Assembly (NCBI RefSeq): GCF_024281235.1
Contig: NZ_JAHWXY010000001.1
Coordinates: forward strand, 434,001-498,000
Direction: 5' to 3'
Source: Shinella daejeonensis
Lineage (GTDB): Bacteria > Pseudomonadota > Alphaproteobacteria > Rhizobiales > Rhizobiaceae
Length of the DNA stretch: 64,000 nucleotides
A program made the translations under genes and the position numbers. Under the pieces are notes generated by a model. That model had not been told where the DNA came from and did not search any database. It was given only the letters and a program-made list of their open reading frames with translations. Positions 7,129 to 15,204 of this stretch are shown here, piece by piece (position 1 is the stretch's first letter; each line of letters opens with the position of its first letter).

Positions 7129-7696
7129 CCCGAAGCCCGGCAACGCCGCGCCGGCGAGAAAGGCCGCGACCGGGGCATACACGCCGGTCGAGGTCTCGCC
7201 GAACCGGCGCGCCCGCCGCAAATATACCGTACGCCTCTGGGCGGTGCGCCATTCCCGCTTCTTCGAGTGGTTCTACACCCGCTTTGCAGAGGCCTTCCTG
7301 CTTTTGCACCCGGTCTGGAACCTCTTCGGATACCAGCGCGTGGAGCGGCCCGTCACCTTCGTGGAGCGCCATGTGAAGGGCTTTCTCTTCGATTGTCGCA
7401 TGTGCGGCCAGTGCGTGCTGTCCTCCACCGGCATGTCCTGCCCGATGAACTGTCCCAAGCAGCTTCGCAACGGCCCCTGCGGCGGCGTTCGCGCCAACGG
7501 CAATTGCGAGGTGGAGCCCGACATGCCCTGCGTCTGGGTCCAGGCCTGGAAGGGCTCGCAGAACATGGCGAGGGGAAATACCATCATGAACGTGCAGAAG
7601 CCGGTGAACCAGTCGCTGCGCGAAACATCCTCCTGGCTGCGCGTGACGGCGGAAGCCGCCGCGGCGAGGCAAACGGCCGCCGGAAAGGACGCCTGA
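7121..7696 (+). CDS. MetV-like methylenetetrahydrofolate reductase C-terminal-domain protein
   Basis: A 191-residue protein. Residues about 30-90 are basic and aromatic. Then comes a cysteine-rich MTHFR_C domain with Cys at 92, 95, 98, 107, 111, 120, 129 and 137 (DCRMCGQCVLSSTGMSCPMN, then GPCGGVRANGNC). This is the partner protein of MetVF-type methylene-THF reductases, where MetV carries Fe-S clusters and feeds electrons to the MetF flavin. It sits immediately upstream of metF with a 3-bp gap. The inference is that this organism uses a MetVF-like enzyme in the methyl branch rather than a stand-alone NADH-dependent MetF. Confidence 0.85.
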   Translation: MADPKPGNAAPARKAATGAYTPVEVSPNRRARRKYTVRLWAVRHSRFFEWFYTRFAEAFLLLHPVWNLFGYQRVERPVTFVERHVKGFLFDCRMCGQCVLSSTGMSCPMNCPKQLRNGPCGGVRANGNCEVEPDMPCVWVQAWKGSQNMARGNTIMNVQKPVNQSLRETSSWLRVTAEAAAARQTAAGKDA

Positions 7697-7699
7697 ACC

Positions 7700-8794
7700 A
7701 TGGCGCATTTCGACGAGAACCCGCTCGGGCCTCACCTGCCGCTCGATCCCCTGCCCGGCCATTCCTCGCCCGGGCGTCTCGAACGCGTGCTGCGGCGCGG
7801 CGAATTCGCCGTCACCGCGGAACTCAACCCGCCCGACAGCGCCGACCCCGAGGACGTCTACGAGCGCGCGGCGATCTTCGACGGCTGGGTGGACGGCATC
7901 AACGCCGTCGACGCCTCGGGCGCCAACTGCCACATGTCGTCGGTCGGCATCTGCGCGCTTCTGACCCGCATGGGCTACGCCCCGATCATGCAGATCGCCT
8001 GCCGCGACAAGAACCGCATCGCCATCCAGGGCGACGTGCTCGGCGCAGCCGCCATGGGGGTGTGCAATATCATGTGCCTGACCGGCGACGGCGTGCAGGC
8101 CGGCGACCAGCCGGGCGCCAAGCCCGTCTTCGACCTCGATTGCATGTCCCTGCTCGAAACCGTGCGGATCATGCGGGACAATGCGAAATTCCTCTCCGGC
8201 CGCAAGCTGACCACGCCGCCGAAGGTCTTCCTCGGCGCGGCGATCAATCCCTTCGCGCCGCCCTACGACTTCCGCCCCTTCCGTCTCGCCAAGAAGATCG
8301 AGGCGGGGGCGCAGTTCGTGCAGAGCCAGTATTGCTTCGACGTCCCCATGTTCCGGGAATACATGAAGAAGGTGCGCGACCTCGGCCTCCACGAGAAATG
8401 CTTCATCCTCGTCGGCGTCGGCCCGATGGCCTCCGCCAAGACCGCGAAATGGATCCGCTCCAACGTTCCGGGCATTCATATTCCCGACGCGATCATCAAG
8501 CGGCTCGAAGGCGCAGAGGACCAGAAGAAGGAAGGCAAGCAGCTTTGCATCGACATCATCAACGAGGTGAAGGAGATCGAGGGCGTGGCGGGCGTTCACG
8601 TCATGGCCTATCGCCAGGAGGAATATGTGGCGGAGATCGTCCACGAATCCGGCGTCCTGAAGGGTCGACAGCCTTGGAAACGCGAGCCGAATCCGGTCGA
8701 CCAGCTCGTCGCCGAGCGTATCGAGCAGACCCGTGAGGGCGTCGAACAGAACCAGCAGCAGATGGCCGAAGTCGCCGCCCAGCAGCCCCATTGA
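7700..8794 (+). CDS. metF: Methylenetetrahydrofolate reductase
   Basis: A 364-residue MTHFR TIM barrel that binds FAD and interconverts 5-methyl-THF and 5,10-methylene-THF. N-terminal FAVTAELNPPDSADPEDV carries the catalytic-acid region of the family. HMSSVGICALLTRMGYAPIMQ and GAAINPFAPPYDFRPFR follow, with a Gln/Glu-rich C-terminus. It is longer than the roughly 300-residue enterobacterial MetF. Placed between the MetV-like gene and the methyl-THF:corrinoid methyltransferase, it probably oxidises the methyl-THF produced by demethylation, so that the carbon enters the C1 pool. Confidence 0.92.
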   Translation: MAHFDENPLGPHLPLDPLPGHSSPGRLERVLRRGEFAVTAELNPPDSADPEDVYERAAIFDGWVDGINAVDASGANCHMSSVGICALLTRMGYAPIMQIACRDKNRIAIQGDVLGAAAMGVCNIMCLTGDGVQAGDQPGAKPVFDLDCMSLLETVRIMRDNAKFLSGRKLTTPPKVFLGAAINPFAPPYDFRPFRLAKKIEAGAQFVQSQYCFDVPMFREYMKKVRDLGLHEKCFILVGVGPMASAKTAKWIRSNVPGIHIPDAIIKRLEGAEDQKKEGKQLCIDIINEVKEIEGVAGVHVMAYRQEEYVAEIVHESGVLKGRQPWKREPNPVDQLVAERIEQTREGVEQNQQQMAEVAAQQPH

Positions 8795-8976
8795 CCGGAA
8801 AGCCGATCATCCATGCCGGAGATTCCCGTCATCCGCCCGCCGGCCGCGTCTCCCGGTGGGCAACAGGTGGCCCGAAGGGTCGCGAGAGGGGATTGCCGCT
8901 CCGGCCGCCGCCAGCATTGCAACAGTGAAAATCGCACGCTAGATCAAATCCAGCGCCCTGCCCCAGAGGAAACTAT

Positions 8977-9933
8977 ATGACCCGCACCATCGTCGCCTCG
9001 GCCACCCGCGAAATCGTCATCGGCTTCGACCAGCCGTTCTGCGTCATCGGCGAACGCATCAATCCCACCGGCCGCAAGAAACTCGCCGCCGAGATGATCG
9101 AGGGCAATTTCGATACGGTGCGGAAGGACGCGCTCGAACAGGTCGCAGCCGGCGCCACGATGCTCGACATCAACGCCGGCGTCACCTCCGTCAACCCGAA
9201 CGAGACGGAGCCCGGCCTGCTGGTGCAGACGCTGGAGATCGTCCAGGGCCTCGTCGACATCCCGCTCGCCATCGACAGTTCGGTGACGGCGGCCATCGAG
9301 GCCGGCCTCAAGGTCGCCAAGGGCCGCCCGCTGGTCAATTCGGTCACCGGCGAGGAGGAGAAGCTTGAAGCCATCCTGCCGCTCATCAAGAAATACAACG
9401 TACCGGTCGTCGCCATCTCGAACGACGAATCGGGCATCTCCATGGATCCCGACGTGCGCTTCGCGGTCGCCAAGAAGATTGTCGAACGCGCCATGGATCA
9501 CGGCATCAAGCCGGAGGACGTGGTGGTGGATCCGCTGGTCATGCCGATCGGCGCGCTCGGCGACGCCGGCCGCCAGGTCTTCGCGCTGCTGCGGCGGCTC
9601 CGCGAGGAACTGAAGGTCAACACGACCTGCGGCCTTTCCAACATCTCCTTCGGCCTGCCACACCGCCACGGCATCAATGCCGGCTTCATTCCGATGGTGA
9701 TCGGCGCCGGCATGACATCGGCCATCATGAACCCGTGCCGGCCCCAGGAGATGGAGGCCGTGCGCGCCGCCAACGTGCTGAGCGGCACGGACGCCAATTG
9801 CACCAACTGGATCATGACCTATCGCGATCACAAGCCGGCAGAGGCGGGCGGAGCGGCAACGGCCGCCGCGCCTGCGGCAGGCCGACGTGGCGGTCGCGCC
9901 GCGCGCACCGGCGCGGGCGCGCGCGGGGAATAG
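8977..9933 (+). CDS. Methyltetrahydrofolate:corrinoid methyltransferase (MeTr/MtgA-like)
   Basis: A 318-residue pterin-binding TIM barrel of the AcsE/MtgA type, which transfers methyl groups between a corrinoid protein and tetrahydrofolate. Signatures are FCVIGERINPTGRKKLA at the N-terminus, ATMLDINAGV, PLAIDSSVTAAIEA, and NTTCGLSNISFGLP in the middle. The last 30 residues are a low-complexity Ala/Gly/Arg tail (AAGRRGGRAARTGAGARGE), absent from the usual enzyme. Ribosome site AGAGGAAAC precedes ATG 8977. It connects the MttB/corrinoid half-reaction to the folate pool. Confidence 0.93.
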   Translation: MTRTIVASATREIVIGFDQPFCVIGERINPTGRKKLAAEMIEGNFDTVRKDALEQVAAGATMLDINAGVTSVNPNETEPGLLVQTLEIVQGLVDIPLAIDSSVTAAIEAGLKVAKGRPLVNSVTGEEEKLEAILPLIKKYNVPVVAISNDESGISMDPDVRFAVAKKIVERAMDHGIKPEDVVVDPLVMPIGALGDAGRQVFALLRRLREELKVNTTCGLSNISFGLPHRHGINAGFIPMVIGAGMTSAIMNPCRPQEMEAVRAANVLSGTDANCTNWIMTYRDHKPAEAGGAATAAAPAAGRRGGRAARTGAGARGE

Positions 9934-9998
9934 GCGCAAACGCCATTTCCCCTTACCACGAGGCCCGCCCGGCAAGGCCGGAGGGGCCGGCAACCACG

Positions 9999-10031
9999 GA
10001 TCACCTTGCGCCGGCCCGCAAGGTGATCTTT
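9999..10031 (+). terminator. Strong hairpin with TTTC between MeTr gene and activator gene
   Basis: A perfect 12-bp stem (GATCACCTTGCG / CGCAAGGTGATC) with loop CCGGCC, followed by TTTC. It lies 66 bp after the MeTr stop, so the activator gene downstream probably has its own promoter or receives only readthrough. Confidence 0.7.
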
Positions 10032-10114
10032 CGATGTCGGGAATTGACCAGCCTCCGTTCCATTTCCGGTCCACTCTGGCGGTAATGGCCGGCCGGCCCG
10101 GGAGAGCGAGCAAA

Positions 10115-12193
10115 ATGCGTTTCGACGGCACCTCAGAGAACCAGAACACCATGAGCGAATCCTCGGCGAAAGACCCTCTCGTCCTCTTCATGCCTTCCGG
10201 CAAGCGCGGCCGCTTCCCCATCGGAACCCCGGTTCTGGACGCGGCGCGAAAGCTCGGCGTCTATGTCGAGAGCGTCTGCGGCGGCCGGGCCACCTGCGGA
10301 CGCTGTCAGATCGAGGTGCAGGAAGGCAATTTCGCCAAGCACAAGATCGTCTCCTCGCTCAACCACATCTCACAAAAGGGTCCGAAGGAGGAGCGTTACG
10401 AGAAGATCCGCGGACTGGCCGATGGCCGCCGCCTGTCCTGTTCCGCCCTGATCCTCGGCGATCTCGTCGTCGATGTGCCGCAGGACACCGTGATCAACGC
10501 GCAGGTCGTGCGCAAGGCGGCGACGGATCGCCATATCGAGCGCAACCCCGCCGTCCAGCTCTGCTATGTCGAGGTGGAAGAACCCGACATGCACAAGCCG
10601 CTCGGCGATCTCGACCGTCTCAAGGCGGCGCTCGAAAAAGACTGGGGCTGGAAGGATCTGCTGATCGCCCCCCATCTCATCCCGGCGTTGCAGTCGATCC
10701 TGCGCAAGGGCGAATGGGGCGTGACCGCGGCGATCCACCGCGACACGGATACCTCCCGGCCCTTCATCATCGGCCTCTGGCCGGGCCTCAAGAACGAGGC
10801 CTACGGGATTGCCTGCGACATCGGTTCGACGACGATCGCCATGCACCTCGTCTCGCTGTTGTCGGGCCGTATCGCCGCCTCCTCCGGGACATCGAACCCG
10901 CAGATCCGCTTCGGCGAGGACCTGATGAGCCGCGTGTCCTACGTCATGATGAACCCCGACGGCCGCGAGGCGATGACGAAAGCCGTTCGCGAGGCGGTCA
11001 ACGGGCTGATCGGCAAGGTCTGCGAGGAAGGCGCCGTCGACCGGCACGACATTCTGGACATGGTCTTCGTCGCCAACCCGATCATGCACCATCTCTTTCT
11101 CGGTATCGACCCGACGGAACTCGGCCAGGCTCCCTTCGCGCTGGCGGTCTCCGGCGCGCTGCAATATTGGGCGCACGACATTGAAATCGACGTCAACCGC
11201 GGCGCGCGGCTCTATCTTCTGCCCTGCATCGCCGGCCATGTCGGAGCGGATGCGGCCGGCGCGACGCTGGCCGAAGCACCCTACAAGCAGGATCGCATGA
11301 TGCTGCTCGTCGATGTCGGCACCAATGCGGAAATTGTGCTCGGCAATCGGAACCGCGTCGTCGCCGCGTCCTCCCCCACCGGACCGGCCTTCGAAGGCGC
11401 GGAAATCTCCTCCGGCCAGCGCGCCGCCCCCGGCGCAATCGAACGCGTGCGCATCGACACCGAAACGCTGGAACCGAAGTTCCGCATCATCGGCGTCGAC
11501 AAATGGTCCGACGAGGAGGGTTTTGCGGAGGCCGCCGCCACCGTCGGCGTCACCGGCATCTGCGGCTCGGCGATCATCGAGGTCGTGGCCGAAATGTATC
11601 TTGCCGGCCTCATCTCGGAGGATGGCGTGATCGACGGCGCGATGGCGGCCAGGAGCCCGCGCGTCCTCCAGAACGGCCGCACGTTCTCCTATCTGCTGCA
11701 TGACGGCGAGCCCCGCATCACGGTGACACAGGGCGACATCCGCGCAATCCAGCTTGCAAAGTCCGCACTTTACGCGGGCATCAAGCTCCTGATGGAGAAA
11801 CAGGGCGTCGAGCATGTCGACATGATCCGCTTTGCCGGCGCCTTCGGCACCTTCATCGATCCGAAATACGCCATGGTGCTCGGCCTCATTCCCGATTGCG
11901 ATCTCGCCGAGGTCAAGGCGGTCGGAAACGCATCCGGAACCGGCGCGCTGATGGCGCTGCTCAATCGCGACCACCGTCGCGAGATCGAGCAGGAGGTCAA
12001 CCGCATCGAGAAGATCGAAACGGCCCTCGAACCCAAGTTCCAGGAGCATTTCGTCAACGCCATGGCCCTGCCGAACAAGGTCGACGCCTTTCCGAACCTC
12101 ACCCGCGTCGTCACCCTGCCGGAGCGCAAGGTGCTGGCCGAGGACGGCGGCGGCGAAGGCGGCGGCCGGCGGCGGCGACGCAGCCGGGAATAG
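10115..12193 (+). CDS. Corrinoid activation protein: [2Fe-2S] plus ASKHA ATPase (RACo-like)
   Basis: A 692-residue protein expected to reduce inactive Co(II) corrinoid back to Co(I) at the cost of ATP. A plant-type [2Fe-2S] domain has Cys55, 61, 64 and 109 (ESVCGGRATCGRC, then LSCSAL). The middle and C-terminal parts form the ASKHA/DUF4445 region with phosphate loops CDIGSTTIAMHL and LLVDVGTNAEIVLG and the motif FAGAFGTFIDPKYA. The single N-terminal [2Fe-2S] domain is like RACo of acetogens; RamA of methanogens instead has two C-terminal [4Fe-4S] clusters. The protein ends in a Gly/Arg tail (GGGEGGGRRRRRSRE). ATG 10115 with GGAGAG upstream is chosen; ATG 10151 is an alternative. Confidence 0.93.
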   Translation: MRFDGTSENQNTMSESSAKDPLVLFMPSGKRGRFPIGTPVLDAARKLGVYVESVCGGRATCGRCQIEVQEGNFAKHKIVSSLNHISQKGPKEERYEKIRGLADGRRLSCSALILGDLVVDVPQDTVINAQVVRKAATDRHIERNPAVQLCYVEVEEPDMHKPLGDLDRLKAALEKDWGWKDLLIAPHLIPALQSILRKGEWGVTAAIHRDTDTSRPFIIGLWPGLKNEAYGIACDIGSTTIAMHLVSLLSGRIAASSGTSNPQIRFGEDLMSRVSYVMMNPDGREAMTKAVREAVNGLIGKVCEEGAVDRHDILDMVFVANPIMHHLFLGIDPTELGQAPFALAVSGALQYWAHDIEIDVNRGARLYLLPCIAGHVGADAAGATLAEAPYKQDRMMLLVDVGTNAEIVLGNRNRVVAASSPTGPAFEGAEISSGQRAAPGAIERVRIDTETLEPKFRIIGVDKWSDEEGFAEAAATVGVTGICGSAIIEVVAEMYLAGLISEDGVIDGAMAARSPRVLQNGRTFSYLLHDGEPRITVTQGDIRAIQLAKSALYAGIKLLMEKQGVEHVDMIRFAGAFGTFIDPKYAMVLGLIPDCDLAEVKAVGNASGTGALMALLNRDHRREIEQEVNRIEKIETALEPKFQEHFVNAMALPNKVDAFPNLTRVVTLPERKVLAEDGGGEGGGRRRRRSRE

Positions 12194-12300
12194 AGCATTT
12201 CCAGCAAAAGTGCGGAGCGGTTTTGCATCCGGAAATGCGGCTCTCTCAAAAAGATAGAGCGGTTCCGCCGCTTCTGTGAAAACCGAAACCACCCTGGAAG
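12192..12300. repeat. Rhizobial intergenic repeat, copy 1
   Basis: Starts AGAGCATTTCCAGCAAAAG inside the stop codon of the activator gene and continues through TCCGGAAATGCGG to the convergent LysR gene. The reverse complement of the copy at 13846-13955 aligns well with it, and the copy at 37577-37683 shares its outer end. The type is familiar from rhizobial intergenic regions. Confidence 0.65.
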
Positions 12301-12312
12301 GCACGCACCGCC

Positions 12313-13230
12313 TCAGCAGGCCACCGGCAAAGCCTCCATCGGCCGCTGTTCGATACGGGCGAAAGCGGCGCGGATATAATCGGCGACCGCAAGGGCCGGA
12401 GCGTCCGCGCGTTCCGCCACCACCTGCCCGATCTGGTAGTGGCCGAGATCGGGCAGCCCGTCCTTCTCGCCAAGCGCCACCATATCCTCGCCGACCAGAA
12501 AGCGCGCCAGCGGCGCAACTGCCAGATCGGCGCGGATGGCGGCTCGCTGGCCCATGTGATGGGCGCAAAAATAGGCGATGCGGAACTCGCGGCTGGACCG
12601 GCTGAGTTCTTCCAGCGCGCGCGCGCGCCAGATACAGCCCTCTTCCCAGATCGAGATCGGCAGCGGCCTTTTCAGATGGGCCGTGCCGCATCTGCGCCCG
12701 GCCCAGACCAGTTGCTCGCGCATCAGGATTTCACCGGCGGCCGGCACGGCGCCGTCGGCCGCATTGAAGACCGCAAGATCCAGCCGCCGCTCGGCCACGC
12801 CCCGCCGCAGATCGCTGCTCGAACCGATCGAAACATTGACCGCAATGGAGGGATAGGTCTCCGCAAAGCGTTTCAGAACGTCCGGAAGGATCAGTTCCCC
12901 CACGTCGTCCGGCGCTCCGAGCCGCACGATACCGCTCATTTCCGGCATCATGAAGCGGGACACCGCCTCGTTGCTGAGGGCGAGCAGCCGCCGGGCATAG
13001 GACAGCAGCATCTCCCCGTGATGGGTCAGCGTCACCGATCGCGCGTCGCGGCGGAAAAGGACGCAGCCCAGCTGGTCCTCCAGCTTCTTGATCTGCATCG
13101 AAACGGCCGAAGGGGTGCGATGCACCGCCCCGGCCGCCGTCGTGAAATTGCCGGTCTCGGCGATCGCCACGAAAGTCTTGAGCACATCGAGTTCAAGCAA
13201 TGGCAGGGCCGGGCGCGTCAGCAGGCTCAT
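12313..13230 (-). CDS. LysR-family transcriptional regulator
   Basis: A 305-residue LTTR. The N-terminal winged helix-turn-helix is LDVLKTFVAIAETGNFTTAA, followed by VHRTPSAVSMQIKKLEDQLG. A periplasmic-binding-like effector domain follows (IVRLGAPDDVGELILPDVL). ATG 13230 has GGAGG seven bases upstream and is preferred to a TTG four codons earlier. It diverges from the two DUF1127 genes, so by LTTR custom it probably controls that promoter. Its effector is unknown, and its location just after the methyltransferase operon may be chance. Confidence 0.92.
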   Translation of the reverse strand: MSLLTRPALPLLELDVLKTFVAIAETGNFTTAAGAVHRTPSAVSMQIKKLEDQLGCVLFRRDARSVTLTHHGEMLLSYARRLLALSNEAVSRFMMPEMSGIVRLGAPDDVGELILPDVLKRFAETYPSIAVNVSIGSSSDLRRGVAERRLDLAVFNAADGAVPAAGEILMREQLVWAGRRCGTAHLKRPLPISIWEEGCIWRARALEELSRSSREFRIAYFCAHHMGQRAAIRADLAVAPLARFLVGEDMVALGEKDGLPDLGHYQIGQVVAERADAPALAVADYIRAAFARIEQRPMEALPVAC

Positions 13231-13345
13231 GGTCGCCTCCAAGGATCAGAAAATATGAACCATATCGTCATTCCATTTCGTTTGATTGAATATCCACTGA
13301 GAGCGATAGTCAAGTCACAAGCCAACCGAACGAGAGGAAATAGCC

Positions 13346-13591
13346 ATGAGCCCGCATAAAGCATCCTCCGGCGACACAGATCTCGCCGTTCGCGTCGAGG
13401 GAAAAGGCTTCTACTACGCCATCCGCCATTTTCTGGGTGAGATCACCGAAGAACGGCGCCAGCGCCGGCTCGCCCGCCGCACGCTGGCGGAACTCTCCAC
13501 CATGCCGGATCACATGAAGGACGACATCGGCTGGACCGACTTCCAGAGAAAGGCGCGCTGCGGCCCGCCGGCAACCGGAGCACACCGGTAA
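13346..13591 (+). CDS. DUF1127-family small protein
   Basis: An 81-residue basic protein whose C-terminal part, RTLAELSTMPDHMKDDIGW, is the DUF1127 (YjiS-like) motif. ATG 13346 has GAGGAAATAGCC upstream. Small DUF1127 proteins in alphaproteobacteria are Arg-rich, often stress-induced, and some bind RNA and affect phosphate or carbon metabolism. It is divergent from the LysR gene (115-bp gap) and followed by a second DUF1127-type gene, which suggests a regulated pair. Confidence 0.8.
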   Translation: MSPHKASSGDTDLAVRVEGKGFYYAIRHFLGEITEERRQRRLARRTLAELSTMPDHMKDDIGWTDFQRKARCGPPATGAHR

Positions 13592-13653
13592 TCCCGGTGG
13601 GTTCCCCAAGACAAAGTTCATCTGCCCCGGTCGCTATTCTGAAGGAGACCGTC

Positions 13654-13848
13654 ATGACCACGATTCCCGGCTATCCTATTGCGCACGGCCAACTCCCCCG
13701 CTGGAGGCCCGTCCACCCGTTAAACCAGCTTTTTGAACGGCTTGCCTGCCTGCGGAAGGCGCGCCGCCGCCGCAACGACATGGAGCGAATGCCCTATGCC
13801 CTGCGCAAGGATATCGGCTTTCGCACCGCCGACCCCTGCGACCGCTAG
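13654..13848 (+). CDS. Second DUF1127-like small protein
   Basis: A 64-residue basic protein. Its C-terminus, RRRRNDMERMPYALRKDIGF, follows the DUF1127 pattern, with the N-terminal part Pro/His-rich. ATG 13654 is preceded by AAGGAGACCGTC, a strong ribosome site; an in-frame extension further upstream lacks one. Its stop codon coincides with the edge of an intergenic repeat. It is probably co-transcribed with the preceding DUF1127 gene (62-bp gap). Confidence 0.72.
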   Translation: MTTIPGYPIAHGQLPRWRPVHPLNQLFERLACLRKARRRRNDMERMPYALRKDIGFRTADPCDR

Positions 13849-13955
13849 ATCGTTCGTCGTTTCGCGAAAACGGCGAAGCGATCCAAGCCTTTGTTTTTAC
13901 GCAAGTCCGGACGGAAAGCCATTTCGCGCTTTTCCTGGAATTGCTCTTGCACCAT
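13846..13955. repeat. Rhizobial intergenic repeat, copy 2 (inverted)
   Basis: Runs from the TAG stop of the DUF1127 gene to TTTTCCTGGAATTGCTC. Its reverse complement (GAGCAATTCCAGGAAAAGCG) matches copy 1 near 12194. An internal CGTCGTTTCGCGAAAACGGCG stem is visible. The rest of the gap, to 14160, shows only AT-richer sequence that presumably carries the promoter of the GlxA-type gene. Confidence 0.65.
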
Positions 13956-14160
13956 CCCGGCGGGGGCGTTTCCGCGTCCGCCGGAGTCGCAAATGCGCAA
14001 GCACCGCCACGCCGCCCCAATTTCGCCTGAACCTACTGACATTTCAATGAAACGGGAGCCCGTGCAGTCGTATCCATCCTTGCGAATGTCGCAAAAATGT
14101 TAGTCTTGCCGCGCACCGCGAGCGACCATTGTGGCAGGCCTCGAGCATGGATGTCGTCGG

Positions 14161-15171
14161 ATGAACAAGCAGAACGTCAAGAAGCGGTCCCTGGTGTTTT
14201 TCCTGGTGCCCAATTTTTCGATGCTGCCCTTCTCGGCCGCCATCGAGACGCTGCGTATCGCCAATCGCATGCTCGGCTACGACGCCTATACGTGGCGGCT
14301 CGCGTCGACCGATGGCCAGCAGGTGCTCGCCTCCAGCGGCATCGGCATCGAGGTCAACGCCTCGCTTGCCGACGAACGCAAATATCTTGCCGGCGAAAAT
14401 CGCCCTTCGATGGTGCTGGTCTGTTCGGGCGTCGATGTCGAGGGGTTTGTCAACCGGTCGGTGAACGCCTGGCTGCGCGAGGTCTATAACCGCGGCATCG
14501 CCGTCGGCTCCCTGTGCACCGGCGCACATGTGCTGGCGCAGGCCGGACTGCTGAACGGAAAGCGCTGCGCCATTCATTGGGAGAACCTGCCCGGCTTCGC
14601 CGAAGCCTTCCCGCAGGTCGACGTCTATGCGGATCTCTACGAAATCGACGGCAATATCTATACCTGCGCCGGCGGCACCGCCTCACTGGACATGATGCTG
14701 AGCCTGATCGATCAGGACTTCGGTGAAACCCTCGTCAACAGCGTCTGCGAGCAGGCGCTGACCGACCGCGTGCGCGGCCCGCACGATCGCCAGCGCCTGC
14801 CGCTGCGCGCCCGCCTCGGCGTGCAGAACGCGAAGGTCCTGTCGATCATCGAACTGATGGAGAGCCACCTGTCGGAACCGCTCTCGCTGCTGGAGATAGC
14901 CGACAGCGTCGATCTCTCCCGGCGCCAGATCGAGCGCCTGTTCCGCCAGGAGATGGGCCGCTCGCCCGCCCGCTACTATCTGGAGATACGCCTCGACCGC
15001 GCCCGCCACCTGCTGGTGCAATCCTCCATGCCGGTGGTCGAGGTCGCCGTCGCCTGCGGCTTCGTCTCCGCGTCGCATTTTTCCAAGTGTTATCGCGAGC
15101 TTTACAACCGCTCGCCGCAGCAGGAGCGCGCCGAGCGCAAGCTGACGCTTTCGGCCGCCGCCGCGCGGTAA
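14161..15171 (+). CDS. GlxA-family AraC-type regulator (GbdR/CdhR-like)
   Basis: A 336-residue regulator. The N-terminal DJ-1/PfpI-like domain has its nucleophile elbow at VGSLCTGAHVLAQAGLL. The C-terminal AraC domain has two helix-turn-helices (LSLLEIADSVDLSRRQIERL and VEVAVACGFVSASHFSKCYR). GbdR and CdhR of this family sense dimethylglycine, glycine betaine or carnitine and activate catabolic genes. Its position at the end of the methylamine/betaine demethylation cluster makes it the likely pathway activator, which also hints at a quaternary-amine substrate for MttB. ATG 14161 is chosen; the frame could start at 14131. Confidence 0.9.
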   Translation: MNKQNVKKRSLVFFLVPNFSMLPFSAAIETLRIANRMLGYDAYTWRLASTDGQQVLASSGIGIEVNASLADERKYLAGENRPSMVLVCSGVDVEGFVNRSVNAWLREVYNRGIAVGSLCTGAHVLAQAGLLNGKRCAIHWENLPGFAEAFPQVDVYADLYEIDGNIYTCAGGTASLDMMLSLIDQDFGETLVNSVCEQALTDRVRGPHDRQRLPLRARLGVQNAKVLSIIELMESHLSEPLSLLEIADSVDLSRRQIERLFRQEMGRSPARYYLEIRLDRARHLLVQSSMPVVEVAVACGFVSASHFSKCYRELYNRSPQQERAERKLTLSAAAAR

Positions 15172-15204
15172 CGCGACGGGGGCCGCCGCCGCAGCCATTT
15201 TCCT

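Noticed and set aside
6923-8791. A 622-codon minus-strand frame opposite the MetV-like and metF genes
   Set aside because: It spans three coupled plus-strand genes with clear families.
8795-8976. SAM-type riboswitch before the MeTr gene
   Set aside because: The 182-bp gap lacks any recognisable SAM-II/SAM-V core; only GC-rich spacer and a normal ribosome site are visible.
10370-12691. A 773-codon minus-strand frame opposite the corrinoid activator
   Set aside because: The plus strand encodes complete [2Fe-2S] and ASKHA motifs; the minus frame shows only shadow composition.
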